From Callorhinus ursinus (lineage: Eukaryota > Chordata > Mammalia > Carnivora > Otariidae), in assembly GCF_003265705.1 (NCBI RefSeq), contig NW_020312827.1, forward strand, positions 21,271,270 to 21,335,269: 64,000 nucleotides of DNA. The letters are read 5' to 3'. The notes beneath the pieces were generated by a model. That model was not told the DNA's origin. It searched no databases and saw nothing but the letters and a program-made list of their open reading frames with translations. The first letter of the stretch is position 1. Each line of letters opens with the position of its first letter. Below are positions 21,090-31,600 of the stretch, piece after piece. Position numbers and translations under genes: made by a program.

Positions 21090-23676
21090 TGAAATTTTTA
21101 TTTTGAGGATAATTTTCTATTCACATGAAGTCGTGAGACTATCAAGAGATCTTATAATATATAAAGATCCCCTTACCCATTTTCTCCCAGTAGAAATATC
21201 TTGCAAAACTGTTGTATAATAGCACAACCAGGATATTGACATTGATACAGTCAAGATAACAACATTTTCATCCACATGAAGATCCCTCATGTTGCTTCTT
21301 ATAGCCACACTGACTTCCCTTTCACCCTCACTCCATCCTTAACTCCTGGCAACCACTAATTTGTTCTTCATTTTCTGTAATTGGGTTCTCTGTCTGTTCC
21401 ATTAATCTGTGTGTATATACCTCCACAAAGACCACACAGTCTTGATTACTGTAGCTGTATAATAAACCTAGAAATTGAATAGACTGATTCCTCCCAGTTT
21501 ACTCTTCTTTTTAAAAACTCTTTTAGCTACTACTGTTACATTTTATTTCCATAGAGAATTTCTGAATTCTGAATTACTGTTTACCTTTTATTTCTTTGTT
21601 TTATTGCATTAAGAAGTCTTCCCAAACCCTGATGAATAAGAATTGTGAGAAAGAGCATTCTTGCCTTATTTCTGATATTAAAGGGAAAACATTCCATCTT
21701 TCATCTTTCTTTAACATTAAGTATAATATTAGTTGTAGGGTTTTTTGTAGATGCTCTTTATCAGGTTGAGAAAATACCCTTAAATTTTTTTTTCCGAGTT
21801 TTTAAAAAGTCTTGACTGTGTTATGAATTTTGCCAGGTAGATATTTATCCATTGTTTGATATGATCATGTGATTTTTCTTCATTATTCTGTTAAGATGAT
21901 GGATTATATGGACTGATTTTTGAACGTTGAGCCAATCTTGCATCTTTAAAATAAACCCAACATAGTCATGAAATAGAATTCTTTTTATATGTTGTTAAAT
22001 TCTATTTGCTAATATTTGTTATGGATTTCTGCATCTGTATTTAGGAGGGAGCTGCCATTTTTTTCTTTATCTTTTTTATAACTGTATATTTTTGGTAGTG
22101 AGGCAATACTAGCTTGATAAAATGAATTGGGAAGTATTCCCCTTTTTTCTGTTTTCTGAAGAGATTGTGTAAAATTGGTGCTAATTCTTTTTTAAATGTT
22201 TGGTAGAATTCACCAGTGAAACCTTCTGGCCTGGATTATTTCTCTTCTGGGAGTTTTACACTTACAAATCCAATTTTGTTAATACTTACAGGCTATTCAA
22301 ATTATATATTTTATATTGGGTAAGTTATGCTTTTTAAAGAAGTGGTTCATTTCATCCATGTTCTCACATTTATATATGAAGAGTTGCTCATAGTCTTCCC
22401 TTCTTATCCTTTTGATATCTGCAGGATATGTAGTGATATCCCCTCTTTCCTTCCTGATACTGGTAATTTCTCTCAACCCTTTCTTTCTGTCTCAATATCT
22501 CTTTCTCTTTTTGGTCAATCTTGCTAAAGGTTTGTCCATTTTCTTCAACTATGTAAAGAACCAGCTCTTTGCTTCGTTAATTTTTTTCTATTGTTTCTCT
22601 GTTTTTAATTTCATTGGTTTCTGTTATTTCTTATTTCCTTCCTTCTGCTGCTTGGGATTTATTATGTTCTTTCTCTAGGTGCTTGAGGTATTGATTATTC
22701 ATTTAAGACCTTTTTGCTATTGCATGCATTTAGTGCTATAGATTTACCTCTCAACACTGCTTTGGCTATGTCCCACAATTGTTTTATGCAGTTCATGATT
22801 TTTTTTTTATCTCCCTTGAGACATTCTCTTTATCTCATAGACTATTTAATATTGTTTAGTTTCCAATGTTTAGAGATTTTTCCTGTTATATTTATGCTTA
22901 AATATATCTTTTATATGTGCTTCTATATATCCTTGATGTTTTTCTGTCTAGTTGTACAATCACTTGTTGAGAGAGGGATGTTGAATTCTCTAATTTTGAA
23001 TTTTTCTATTTTCTCTTTCAGTTATATCAGTTTTTCATCAATTTTTTTTGCAGATTTGTTATTTAGTACATACATATATAGGATTGTTATATCTTCTTCA
23101 TAGATTAGCTCTTGTTATCATTATATAATGTCCTATTCTGTTTCCATTAATTTTCTTTGCTCTGGAATCTACTTTGTCCCATATTGATATATCATTCCTG
23201 ATTTTTTTTCATTAATGTTTGCATGGTGTAATCTTTTTCATTTTCTACTCTCATCCTGCCAAATCAGTATATTTGAAGTGAGTTTCTTATAGACAGCCTA
23301 TCATGCATGGATCATGTCATAGATTAATGGCAGAGAGGTCATTAATCAAATCTGGCAATTTCTATCTTTTAATGGGTGTATTTAGACCATTTTCATATAA
23401 GGTAATTATTGATATGTTAGGAATTTAAGTCTGCTATTTTTGCTTGTTTTCTGTGTTTTTTTATTTCTCTGCTTCCCGCCCCCCACCCTCCACCCTTACT
23501 GTTGATTATTTGAACAGGGGTTTTTTTAGAATCCCATTTTATCAATTGTGTTTTTGAGTGCATCTCTTTGTGTAGCTCTTTTAGTGTTGCTCTAAGCATT
23601 ACATTGTACATACACAGCCATCACAGTCTACTGGTATTGTCATTTTACCAGTTTAAAGTGTAGCAAATTTCTTTCA

Positions 23677-23776
23677 CCCTGGCTGGCTTAGTCGGTATAG
23701 CATACAACTCTTGATCTCTGGGTCGGGAGTTAAAGCCCCACGTTGGACATGCAGCCTACTTAAAAAAATAAATAAA
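23677..23776 (+). mobile_element. Short carnivore tRNA-Lys SINE, sense
   Basis: CCCTGGCTGGCTTAGTCGGT, then ACTCTTGATCTCTGGGTCGG, then GTTAAAGCCCCACGTTGG and an A-rich tail of AAATAAATAAATTG. This is the roughly 100 bp form with a tRNA head but without the long CT-rich body of the other SINEs here. Positions for box A (TGGCTTAGTCGG) and box B (AGTTAAAGCCC, decayed) are seen. Confidence 0.8.
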
Positions 23777-23780
23777 TTGA

Positions 23781-23828
23781 AATATATATATATATAATAT
23801 ATTTATACTATATATATATATAAAATAA
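23781..23828. repeat. (TA)n microsatellite
   Basis: Alternating TA of two blocks (TATATATATATATA and TATATATATATATA) around AATATATTTATACT, growing out of the A-rich tail of the preceding SINE. Confidence 0.9.
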
Positions 23829-23902
23829 ATATTTCATCTAAATGCATTTAGAACCTTGTCAGATAGTGTTCAATTTTTGTTTCAACATCAAACATAATTT
23901 TA

Positions 23903-24106
23903 TTTATTTTTTATTTTTTTTTAAAGATTTTATTTATTTCACAGAGAGATACACAGCGAGAGAGGGAACACAAGCAGGGAGATTGGGAGAGGAGAAGCAG
24001 GCTTCTCGTGGAGCAGGGAGCCTGATGCGGGGCTCGATCCCAGGGCCCTGGGATCATGACCTGAGCCAAAGGCAGACGCTTAATGACTAAGCCACCCAGG
24101 TGCCCC
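23903..24106 (-). mobile_element. CAN SINE, antisense, 21-bp target duplication
   Basis: Full-length copy; head complement CGCTTAATGACTAAGCCACC and ending GTGCCCC. The 21 bases at 23882-23902 are repeated exactly at 24107-24127 (beginning TCAACATCAAACATAATT). The body has AGCGAGAGAGGGAACACAAG. It belongs to the CCAGGGCCCTGGGATC type. The perfect duplication points to recent insertion. Confidence 0.97.
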
Positions 24107-24159
24107 TCAACATCAAACATAATTTTAAAAATCAATAGAAGAAGGAAATTTTATTGGAT

Positions 24160-24589
24160 TTATCTATTTATTTATTTTTATTTTTATTCTTTTTTATTTT
24201 ATTTTATCACCATACATTACATCATTAGTTTTTGATGTAGTGTTCCATGATTCATTTTTTGCATACAACACCCAGTGCTCCATTCAGTATGTGCCCTCTT
24301 TAATACCCATCACCAGGCTAACCCATCTTCCCACACCCCTACTATTAGGACTTCATCAAGATAAAAAGCTTTTGCACAGCAAAGGAAACAGTCAACAAAA
24401 CCAAAAGACAACCAACAGAATGGGAGAAGATATTTGCGAATGACATATCAGATAAAGGGCTAGTATCCAAAATCTATAAAGAACTTATCAAACTCAACAC
24501 CCAAAGAACAAATAATCCAATCAAGAAATGGGCAGAAGACATGAACAGACATTTCTGCAAAGAAGACATCCAAAGGGCCAGCAGACACA
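24160..24589 (-). mobile_element. Short 5'-inverted LINE-1
   Basis: From 24160 to about 24345 lies an antisense L1 3' end (poly-T/TTTTATT tract, 'atcaccatacattacatcat', 'gttccatgattcattttttg', 'caacacccagtgctccattc'). From about 24346 to 24589 the sequence flips to sense ORF2 text encoding [20 protein letters not shown] in one frame, the region before the C-terminus. The joined parts are not adjacent in a full L1, so several hundred bases were lost at the inversion. It was inserted into the ancient antisense L1. Confidence 0.75.
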
Positions 24590-25139
24590 TGTACTATTTA
24601 TTACTGTGTTCTTTCTTCCTCATCTTCTAAGATTCCTTTTTTTTAATCATTTCTTCTCTTTTTCAGATAACTTCCATAGCCACTGTTTTAGTGTAGGTCT
24701 GCTGACAACAAATTAATTTTTCTTCCTGAGAATGCCTCAATTTCACCTTCGTTCTTGAAGGATATTTTCAATGCTTTGCAGGATTCTGAGTTGTCGGTTC
24801 TTTTCTTCCAGCATTTAAAAAAATGTGTTATGACCTGTATGGTTTCTAATGAGAAATTCACTAGCATTCTGATTGTTTTCCCCCTATAACTAAAGTATTG
24901 TTTCTCTCTCACTGCTTTCAAGATTTGTTCTTCATATTTGTTTTTCAGAACTTTGTCTGTGATGTTTAGAGTAGATTTAGGGTAGACCCAGGAGTCTGAA
25001 ATGCCCAGTTGAGTAGTAGGTGCATCAAGAAATCGCACAAACTTTTGTAGCTTCCACAAACAGGAGATGATCGAAGAACAAGTCATAAACCTAGGATTTC
25101 TATGAGCCCCAAAATACGTGCTCACTTGCACCTTATGAG

Positions 25140-26050
25140 TCTAGAGCCAAAATGGGTCTAAGATAAACTGCCTTCCAACCTGAGGAATTTAAATAAAAGT
25201 GAAACTTCTATTTCATGAACACTCTTTAGAGGTAGTATATGCAGAAAGAAGCATGATTTTATGGCTAGATACGAGCATATGAAACTTATTCTTGGAGTGG
25301 TGTTTACAATAGATTATAAACTTCTCTTCCTCATTTTGCTAATTGTGACATGTAGTCCCACTGGCCAAGACAGCCCTCAGACCAATTTAGAACAGTGACT
25401 TATTTACTAAAGAATATATTCTTTCTCTGTTGTGTTGCTAATAAAAATGATAAAAGTCTTAATAGGTGGCTGAGTCAGAACATTTTTTTCTACATCTTGG
25501 TGTTTTTCCAAGCCAGAGCCAAGAATGAGATGGAATGGGATAGATTATTGTGTTGTTTTCTGTAGGGTAGCACTTTTGCGGAGAAGAGGCTTTAAGTCTC
25601 TAAAGTTGTCAAGATGGAAAGTTTCACCAAAAGTGAATTGACATCAAATAAAACATGAGTACCTGTATTTGGATGTTTTACCACATACCCAAGACAGACA
25701 GTGGATTATAAACCTTTCATTTATTGGACTATTTGGGCTCCATCTGTAGACCAGTATGTTGTTTCAGCGTCTGAGACAAACCACAGAGGATAGCCATACT
25801 TTTTTAATGTTGTTCTTCATTTTAATCTGTGTGTTTTCTGTGGTCAGTCCTGATGAGAAAACTCTTAACTCATATCCAGATATGTACCAGTGGGTGGCAG
25901 TAGATATGGCAGAGTTCTAAATAAAGTAGGTACCAATCACAGATGAAGTCTAAAAGCTGTATGCTGGAGGGCTTTTTTTGCTTGTTTTAAAATGCAATTG
26001 ATTATTTTTCACACATTTTCCTGACTTTAGCAGGCATACTGAAGGGTAAT
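25140..26050. other. No recognised feature
   Basis: Unique-looking sequence with no gene, RNA or assignable repeat that I can support. Confidence 0.4.
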
Positions 26051-26054
26051 TTTT

Positions 26055-26145
26055 AAAATAATAACAACAGCTAACGTATATATGATTCTTACTATGTACC
26101 AGACATGATTTTAAGTGTTTTACATATATTAATTTAAAAATAACA
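26055..26145 (-). mobile_element. MIR fragment, antisense
   Basis: 'ttcttactatgtaccagaca' and 'ttttaagtgttttacatata' correspond to the conserved MIR core-to-tail text (complement of TGCCTGGCACATAGTA). Confidence 0.65.
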
Positions 26146-26168
26146 CATTTGATTATTTTCAGGGTATT

Positions 26169-26558
26169 TTGGCTAAGGTACAGTCCTATTATTCGTTTAT
26201 CCTATTTACCTATAGTAGTGTAACAGAACAGAACAAACATTTGCTGATAAATATTATATTAAGCAGAGGAATTATTCAGCTATCAGCCGTTGATTTAAAC
26301 AGATTTTTTGTTGTTGTTTTATCTTGTGAGATATTCTGTACATTTTGTGATGAGCACACCTTGCCAAAAACAACTGCCTTTTCAAATGTTCTAAGTATTT
26401 GCTTTTCGTCAAAACCGCATCTCTTGATGTCCTCTCCCAGGATTGAGGAATTTCATTTTGGACAACAGTTAACTATAGGTTTTCTCCCAGATCGTTGTTA
26501 TGCAGTTTGCTTTAGCAAAGTTTCCTTTCAGTTTGGGGAGGCATTGGACAATGTATAA
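26169..26558 (+). other. 129-residue open frame, probably not a gene
   Basis: Open from ATG 26169 to the stop at 26556. No recognisable domain, no signal peptide, and composition (rich in F, S, C) is what AT-rich non-coding DNA gives. No CpG-rich promoter or poly-A signal is linked to it. Listed only because it is among the longer open frames outside repeats. Confidence 0.1.
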
Positions 26559-26654
26559 GCATTTATGATAGAGTTTGGAATAATATGTCATTTCAGTACA
26601 TCTTGAAAAGCAAAGGAGGATAGTCAATTTTTTGTGAGAAAAAGTACTGAACCC

Positions 26655-27090
26655 TGATTCAGTTTAGGAGCCCTGGGCTCAGGTTCATGCACTTCTGTTC
26701 ACTAACTGTGTGACATTGACAGAGGCTTTTGCCCTTTGGGAACTCAGTCCTCATCTATAAAATGTGAGGAGGTTGGATTAGATCAGTGGTTTCCAATTAG
26801 CATAATTTGGAGTTTTATAGCTCCATGGTGGCACCACAGGGGTTGATCCCAGGATAGGAATGAAGTCCCAACAGGCTGGCCCCCAGGTCCTCTCTTCTGC
26901 TTTCACCTAAGAAGCTTCCTTTTAGCTCTTTAAATTACTATATTTATTTATATACTGTATACACTTGAAAGTGTGTATGATTTCATTCGTAAGACAAAAT
27001 TCTACTTGTTTTAAAAAATAAAAGATTGAAAACCCTGGGATTAGGTTATTTCAGTGATCCCTTCTGTCCCTAAAACATCAATGATTCCAA
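26655..27090 (+). mobile_element. MIR3-like SINE, sense, split by a hAT element
   Basis: Left part: 'gagccctgggctcaggttca', 'actaactgtgtgacattgac', 'tcatctataaaatgtgagga'. Right part after the hAT copy: 'ggttatttcagtgatccctt', 'ctgtccctaaaacatcaatg'. The order matches the MIR3 core and its tail. Confidence 0.65.
26784..27037. mobile_element. Non-autonomous hAT DNA transposon inside MIR3
   Basis: Ends are CAGTGGTTTCCAA and TTGAAAACCCTG, giving short imperfect inverted termini of hAT type. Flanks GGATTAGA (26775-26782) and GGATTAGG (27038-27045) are an 8-bp duplication with one mismatch and a one-base uncertainty at the left border. About 254 bp, no coding capacity; MER5/MER20-like in appearance. 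Confidence 0.6.
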
Positions 27091-28060
27091 TAACTGGGGA
27101 GCCAAAGAAGAAAAAGAGAAATTGGCCGTGGTCTTTAGCATGTAGCTCGTGTCTCACATGTCTAGTATACACCTATGGGAGGCTAGGTCCATCATTTATG
27201 ACCTCTGAAGGGTTGTAAGGTACTCTTTTATATGATTAATTTTATTATACCACAACTGCCACCCACAAAGAAGAATGACACAAGTTTACTTTTTAAAAAG
27301 CTTACATTCTTTTGAGAATTTATACTCTCTGTTGTTTTAGGTAAATATCAGGACATAGAGGAATTCCGAACAGGAGCACTGATTACTAAGTGAGGTATAG
27401 GAGCCAGAAGCTAATCTCTGCAGTCATTAATTCACCACATTCTGCTGTCGATGCTCCTCTGTCCAGTGCTGCCGTTATAAATGTTGCTGGGTCTGAAACC
27501 CTTGTTTCTATAACTTTCTGTCCATAACCAGCTGGGTGGAGTTATAATATGGATGATATATTTTATAGTAAAGGTTAAGGAGAAAAGTCTACTCCTTTCT
27601 AAACTTGATCTCCAACCTTTTTGTGAAGGGTCAAGTTGCTAGATAGATGTGTTGCTCATGTACAGCTGGACATGATTCTCCTTTTAAAAGCAAATAAACA
27701 AACAACCTATCTGCTCCCTTGGCTACCAGGAACCAGAATCAACATAAAAAAGTGTCAAAGCTCCTTAAACAGCCAGACCACTAGAGCAAAAACTCTGAAG
27801 GAAGTAGTATAAGACCGTCTTAGCCAAAAACATGGTCATGATATATTACTCTGAATGTGCCAGAGAAATGCAAAGTGGAACAAAACAAAACAACACAACC
27901 GGATTCTCCAATTCTCATCCATGATGGCCTGCTTTTTTAAATGGAACTTTTTCCCCCTCTAATGACTATATGTCATAATGAGTTAGTATCAACTCATTTA
28001 AAAGAGCTGGAGCCAATCCAAGGAAAATACACAGGACTGCTGCCCTTTTCACCAAGAAAA
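27091..28060. other. No recognised feature
   Basis: No gene or assignable repeat seen. Sequence is unique-looking with ordinary AT content. Confidence 0.4.
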
Positions 28061-28074
28061 AAAAAAATCTTTCA

Positions 28075-28340
28075 TTAACTAATGTTGATGGAAGCACATT
28101 TAGCCTCAGCAATTTGCATGGCAGTTGAATTGCTGTTTGTATTGAACAGCAAACCAGAGAATAATAAAGCAAAACAGGAACATGCCAGTGGTGAGCAAGG
28201 GAGCAGGGCAGCCCTTCCACTTTTTCCGTGCTGATCGTTCATTCTAAAGCCGGTAAAACCGGACAATAGGATTGCTCATTAGAACGAGGTGCGCTAATCA
28301 CACTCTGTTGTCACAGCATCTGTCACTTCGGCTGTCCAGA
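28075..28340. promoter_or_regulatory. Candidate non-coding regulatory segment
   Basis: Repeat-free block with closely packed motif-like words: AATTTGCATG (octamer core ATTTGCAT) at 28121-28130, the inverted repeat TTGCTGTT/AACAGCAA (28130-28137 and 28145-28152), and CCGGTAAAACCGG near 28250. It has few simple runs and less AT skew than its flanks. Function is inferred only from composition; conservation cannot be tested here. Confidence 0.25.
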
Positions 28341-28984
28341 AGTCTCACCTGTATTCTCTCCTCTTGTGGTTGCAGCAGAGTAGTTGCTTCTCAGCCATAT
28401 TTTATCAGCACAGGTTAATAACCCTGTTCATCATCCCAAATGTGTGTGCTTGAACAAGGGACCTAACAAGTGAGCAATTGCACAGAGCAGTGATGTAGAG
28501 GAGGAGACAGTTTTGGGGATCCAAGTTAAGCAGCAAAGGTAGAGAGGTAGTAGTTAGGGAGGATATGGATATGAAGACATCGGAGCCCTGATCGTTGACA
28601 TCAGGGAATTTCTAAAGGAAATCAGAGGGATACAAACATGTGCATTTTTAAAAATAACAGTATTAAGGAAGGTACAATTAAGTACCAGTGGTACAAATGA
28701 GAGCATGATGTGATATATACACGGCAGGAAGATTGCCCCAGGATTGCAAGGAGAGCAGGGCTGTAGCTGTGGCTTTAGACTAACTAAATAATCTCAAGCA
28801 GATCATTTGCCTTCTGGGAGCCTCATGTCTTTGTTTATTGTCAAATGAAGTGCTCACTGTAAAATAGAACGTTCTTGCCAATTCTGAGTTCTCCAAGTTT
28901 CCGAATAAAGATAAGAAAGGTCAGTACAGCCACACAACCAGAGACTTTTACAACTGACAGCAATCCAACTAAACCTAATTTAAG

Positions 28985-29098
28985 TACAAGCAAGAAGGAA
29001 AGGAAGGGAGGGGAGGAAGAGAAAGATGGAAGGAAATACGAAAGGAAGGAAGAGGGGGAGAGAAAGAGAGATGGAGGGAGGGAGAGAGGAGAGTTAGA
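28985..29098. repeat. Purine-rich (GGAA/GAGA) low-complexity tract
   Basis: About 110 bases almost wholly A and G on this strand (GGAAAGGAAGGGAGGGGAGG and similar). The 164-residue frame passing through it (28875-29369) is charge-rich only because of this tract and is not a gene. Confidence 0.9.
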
Positions 29099-29109
29099 AG
29101 TTCAAGAGT

Positions 29110-30090
29110 TACGTGGGCTTCAGGCAAGGGTGGATCTTGTCCTCAGCCTACTCTTTCTCTGTCTCTTGGCTCCGCTTTCTTCTTTACGAGCTTTGCTCTT
29201 GTACAGGTTCCTTCGGCATAGTAGAAAACACAGCCTAGAAAGCACCAGGCTAATATCAGCTTGTGGCTTCAGAAGGAGAGAAATTCTACCAATTTTTGCC
29301 TGTTGTGGACAGGGTTTGGTCCCTGTGTTGTTAGTGGGCCAGTCTGGAGCTACTTGGGGCTTGAGCTGAAGCCTAGCTGGAGGGGGGCAGCTCCTGTCTG
29401 CCGGGCATGCTGTTAGCAATTTAGGTGGCAAGCATTGGCACCTCGCTGGTTCTGACAGGTGTCCGTGTGTGTCCAGGTTGGGGGCTGGGGGAAGGGAAAT
29501 GGTGCCCACCAGCTCTTTTATTCTTAGAGAATGTCGCCCAATGACCCCTGCCCCTTCAGCTCACACTCTGTGATTAGTAAACAAATCTCTTTCCCATGTG
29601 TCCCAGGCATGTTTCAGACTGTTGCTTCTGTGCTGTATCTCTGCAAGGCTCTTTGTCGTGCTGTCCCTTTAAGGGTGGAGACTCAGTTCCTCTCACCCTC
29701 CTGGCTCTCCCAGAGCCCAGCATGATTATTTTTAAAGTTCCAGGTGTTAAGTGCCACTGATTATGAGAACTCCTGACATTGTGCGCTAGGTTTTCAAAGT
29801 CAAATGTCACAGGATTCCTCTTCCCTGTGAGCGTTCCCCGTGCCTGGGGTGCACACTGTGAGGCTCAAGCTGTCCTTCCCTCCTGAGGACAGGTGAGGGT
29901 CTCTTTAGCTCCCAACAGCATCTCTGCCCTTTTTATCCTTTTCCACGTGGCCTCTTCTCTACATTTAGCTGTGAAATGTCTGTTCTGCCAGTCTTCTGGG
30001 TTATTTACACTGATGTGGGCACTATCTAGTTGTAGCCATGGGATGAGGTGAGCTTAGGGTTCTACTCCACCATCTTTCCCAAAAGTCTAG
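29110..30090 (-). mobile_element. Orphan LINE-1 5' UTR, antisense
   Basis: Read on the minus strand, the right edge (30060-30085) gives GGGAAAGATGGTGGAGTAGA, the typical start of an L1 5' UTR. Leftward on the + strand come 'gtagccatgggatgaggtga', 'ctgtccctttaagggtggag', 'ctctcccagagcccagcatg' and 'aggggggcagctcctgtctg', in the order I recall for older L1 5' regions. It is GC-richer than the surroundings. No ORF1 or ORF2 follows on the left, where the purine tract begins. Family assignment is from memory. Confidence 0.55.
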
Positions 30091-30130
30091 AGGTTCTGTA
30101 TTTTAAATGCCAACTGTAGGAATCTCTTTG

Positions 30131-30169
30131 TAGTTTTTGTTGTTGTTGTTGTTTGTTGTTGTTGTTCAG
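30131..30169. repeat. (TTG)n microsatellite
   Basis: GTTGTTGTTGTTGTTTGTTG then TTGTTGTTCAG: roughly ten TTG/GTT triplets with one interruption. Confidence 0.9.
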
Positions 30170-30289
30170 CTGTCCAAAATCAAGCATTCCAATTGGTATT
30201 AGCTTTGTTGGAAAAGCAGCATAACCTCTATTATGTATTTGGAGAAAATTGAGAACATAATTTTTAAATTGCAATAATTCTATGAAGTT

Positions 30290-31080
30290 CTGAGGGTGAC
30301 TGAATATCTTTACATTTATAATTTTATTAAATCTGTGAGCTGAGTTTGATTATACAAGAGATCCAATACCCATTATTTATCTGCTGTGTTTTAGCTAAGG
30401 TGTTTGGTGTTTGGAGGAACAAGATTAATTTTCTTTGGTGGTTGATGGACCCTACTATCCATTACCCCAGGTCCAGTGTACCATTAAACAGTGTAATTCA
30501 CTACAAGGGGCCTAGCTCAGAGAACCTTCTAATATCTAGAAGTAGTGAATCAAAATGGCCAGGTTCACCCAGGGACACAATAGTGATCTTTTATCTTGTG
30601 AATATTCAAGAGAGTTGTGTTGAAGACACAACTTACTGAAACTGTTGTTTTTAGCCTGTCTGATACCCAGTCCTCCTTCTTTTATCAGTTCCCTGATCTT
30701 TCATTTAGAAACTATCCTTTCTGTTCTTCATCTACTCCCTTTGGGATTATCAGTGGAAGTGCTCCATCCTTTCCCCTAGCGAAGCAGTAGGCAAGAGATC
30801 TAAGGCTCATTAACTTTTTTGTTTGTGGAATTTCATCTGGAGTAGAGTCACACAAAGACTAGAGGCACCCAGGGTAAAATGCCCATTAGTTCATGCTCCT
30901 TACATCCCTACTGTCCCAGACCAGTTGTTACTCTCTGTAGAGTCTGGATCTTCTTTTCCCTTGCATCTGTTAGTTACTCTTATATCTTTCTAATAAATTC
31001 TGAATGCTTCTTGTACAGTTGACAAATGGCTGCTGTAAGTTTGCAAGTGCTGGGTACCAAACCATCCCTCAATTTCATGT
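30290..31080. other. No recognised feature
   Basis: No supported gene or repeat. A 97-residue open frame (30346-30639) shows no domain. Confidence 0.35.
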
Positions 31081-31084
31081 CTAT

Positions 31085-31600
31085 AGATCATGATTCTGTG
31101 AGTTGGGGTTGCCCCTGGGCTCACTGGGCAGTTTGATCTCTATCGAGCTCCCCTTCTGAGTCATCCATAGTCCTTCTCAGGCTAGTGGACAGCTATGCTT
31201 CTGGGCATTAGCTAGCTGCCAGTTAAGGCAAGCAGCAGGGTGTTGCAGGTGGGAAAAGTCCTGGGCCCTTGTCATCCAGCAGGTTGTCCTGGGCTTGTTC
31301 TATGGTGGTGAGAGAGTTCCAAGTGGAAAAATGAAAATGTGAAAGGCCTCGAACTCTCAGGGCAGATGGGCACAGATTCTGCTCTATTCTATTTAGCCAA
31401 TCAAGTCAGGAGGCCTGCCCAGATGTGAGGTGTAGAAAGTAGATGCGTATGACCTCCTCGTGGTAGCAGCTGCAGTGTCCCAATGCACATGAGTAAGCAT
31501 TCAGGATGAGGAATTTTTGAAGGCACTTAAACAATCTGCCACCCCCCAAATTGGTTGGTTTCTGTATAGCTAGAGAACCTGCTATGCCAACCAAAGACCC
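31085..31600. mobile_element. Possible ancient interspersed repeat, family not assigned
   Basis: Text such as 'gggttgcccctgggctcact', 'ggtggtgagagagttccaag', 'ccaatcaagtcaggaggcct' and 'gcccagatgtgaggtgtaga' follows the order of a widespread old mammalian repeat that I recognise but cannot name. Heavily diverged. Confidence 0.3.

Larger units (their letters stand above)
21085..25135 (-). mobile_element. Ancient LINE-1, antisense, interrupted
   Basis: Starts with an old L1 3' UTR ('gatccctcatgttgcttctt', 'ctcctggcaaccactaattt'). ORF2 follows backwards from about 21380 to 23650 ('ttgctaaaggtttgtccatt' region near 22530), then upstream sequence at 24620-25130 ('gagttgtcggttcttttctt'). It is interrupted by a short carnivore SINE (23677), a CAN SINE (23903) and an inverted L1 (24160). 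Highly diverged and non-coding; borders approximate. Confidence 0.7.

Noticed and set aside
28875..29509. Two long frames (164 residues +, 129 residues -)
   Set aside because: One runs through a purine tract giving E/K/R/G-rich filler; both overlap the apparent LINE-1 5' UTR and show no recognisable domain.
29890..30060. Donor-like GGTGAGGGT and GGTGAGCTT sites in GC-richer DNA
   Set aside because: No matching acceptor bounds an open block; the sequence is better explained as LINE-1 5' UTR.
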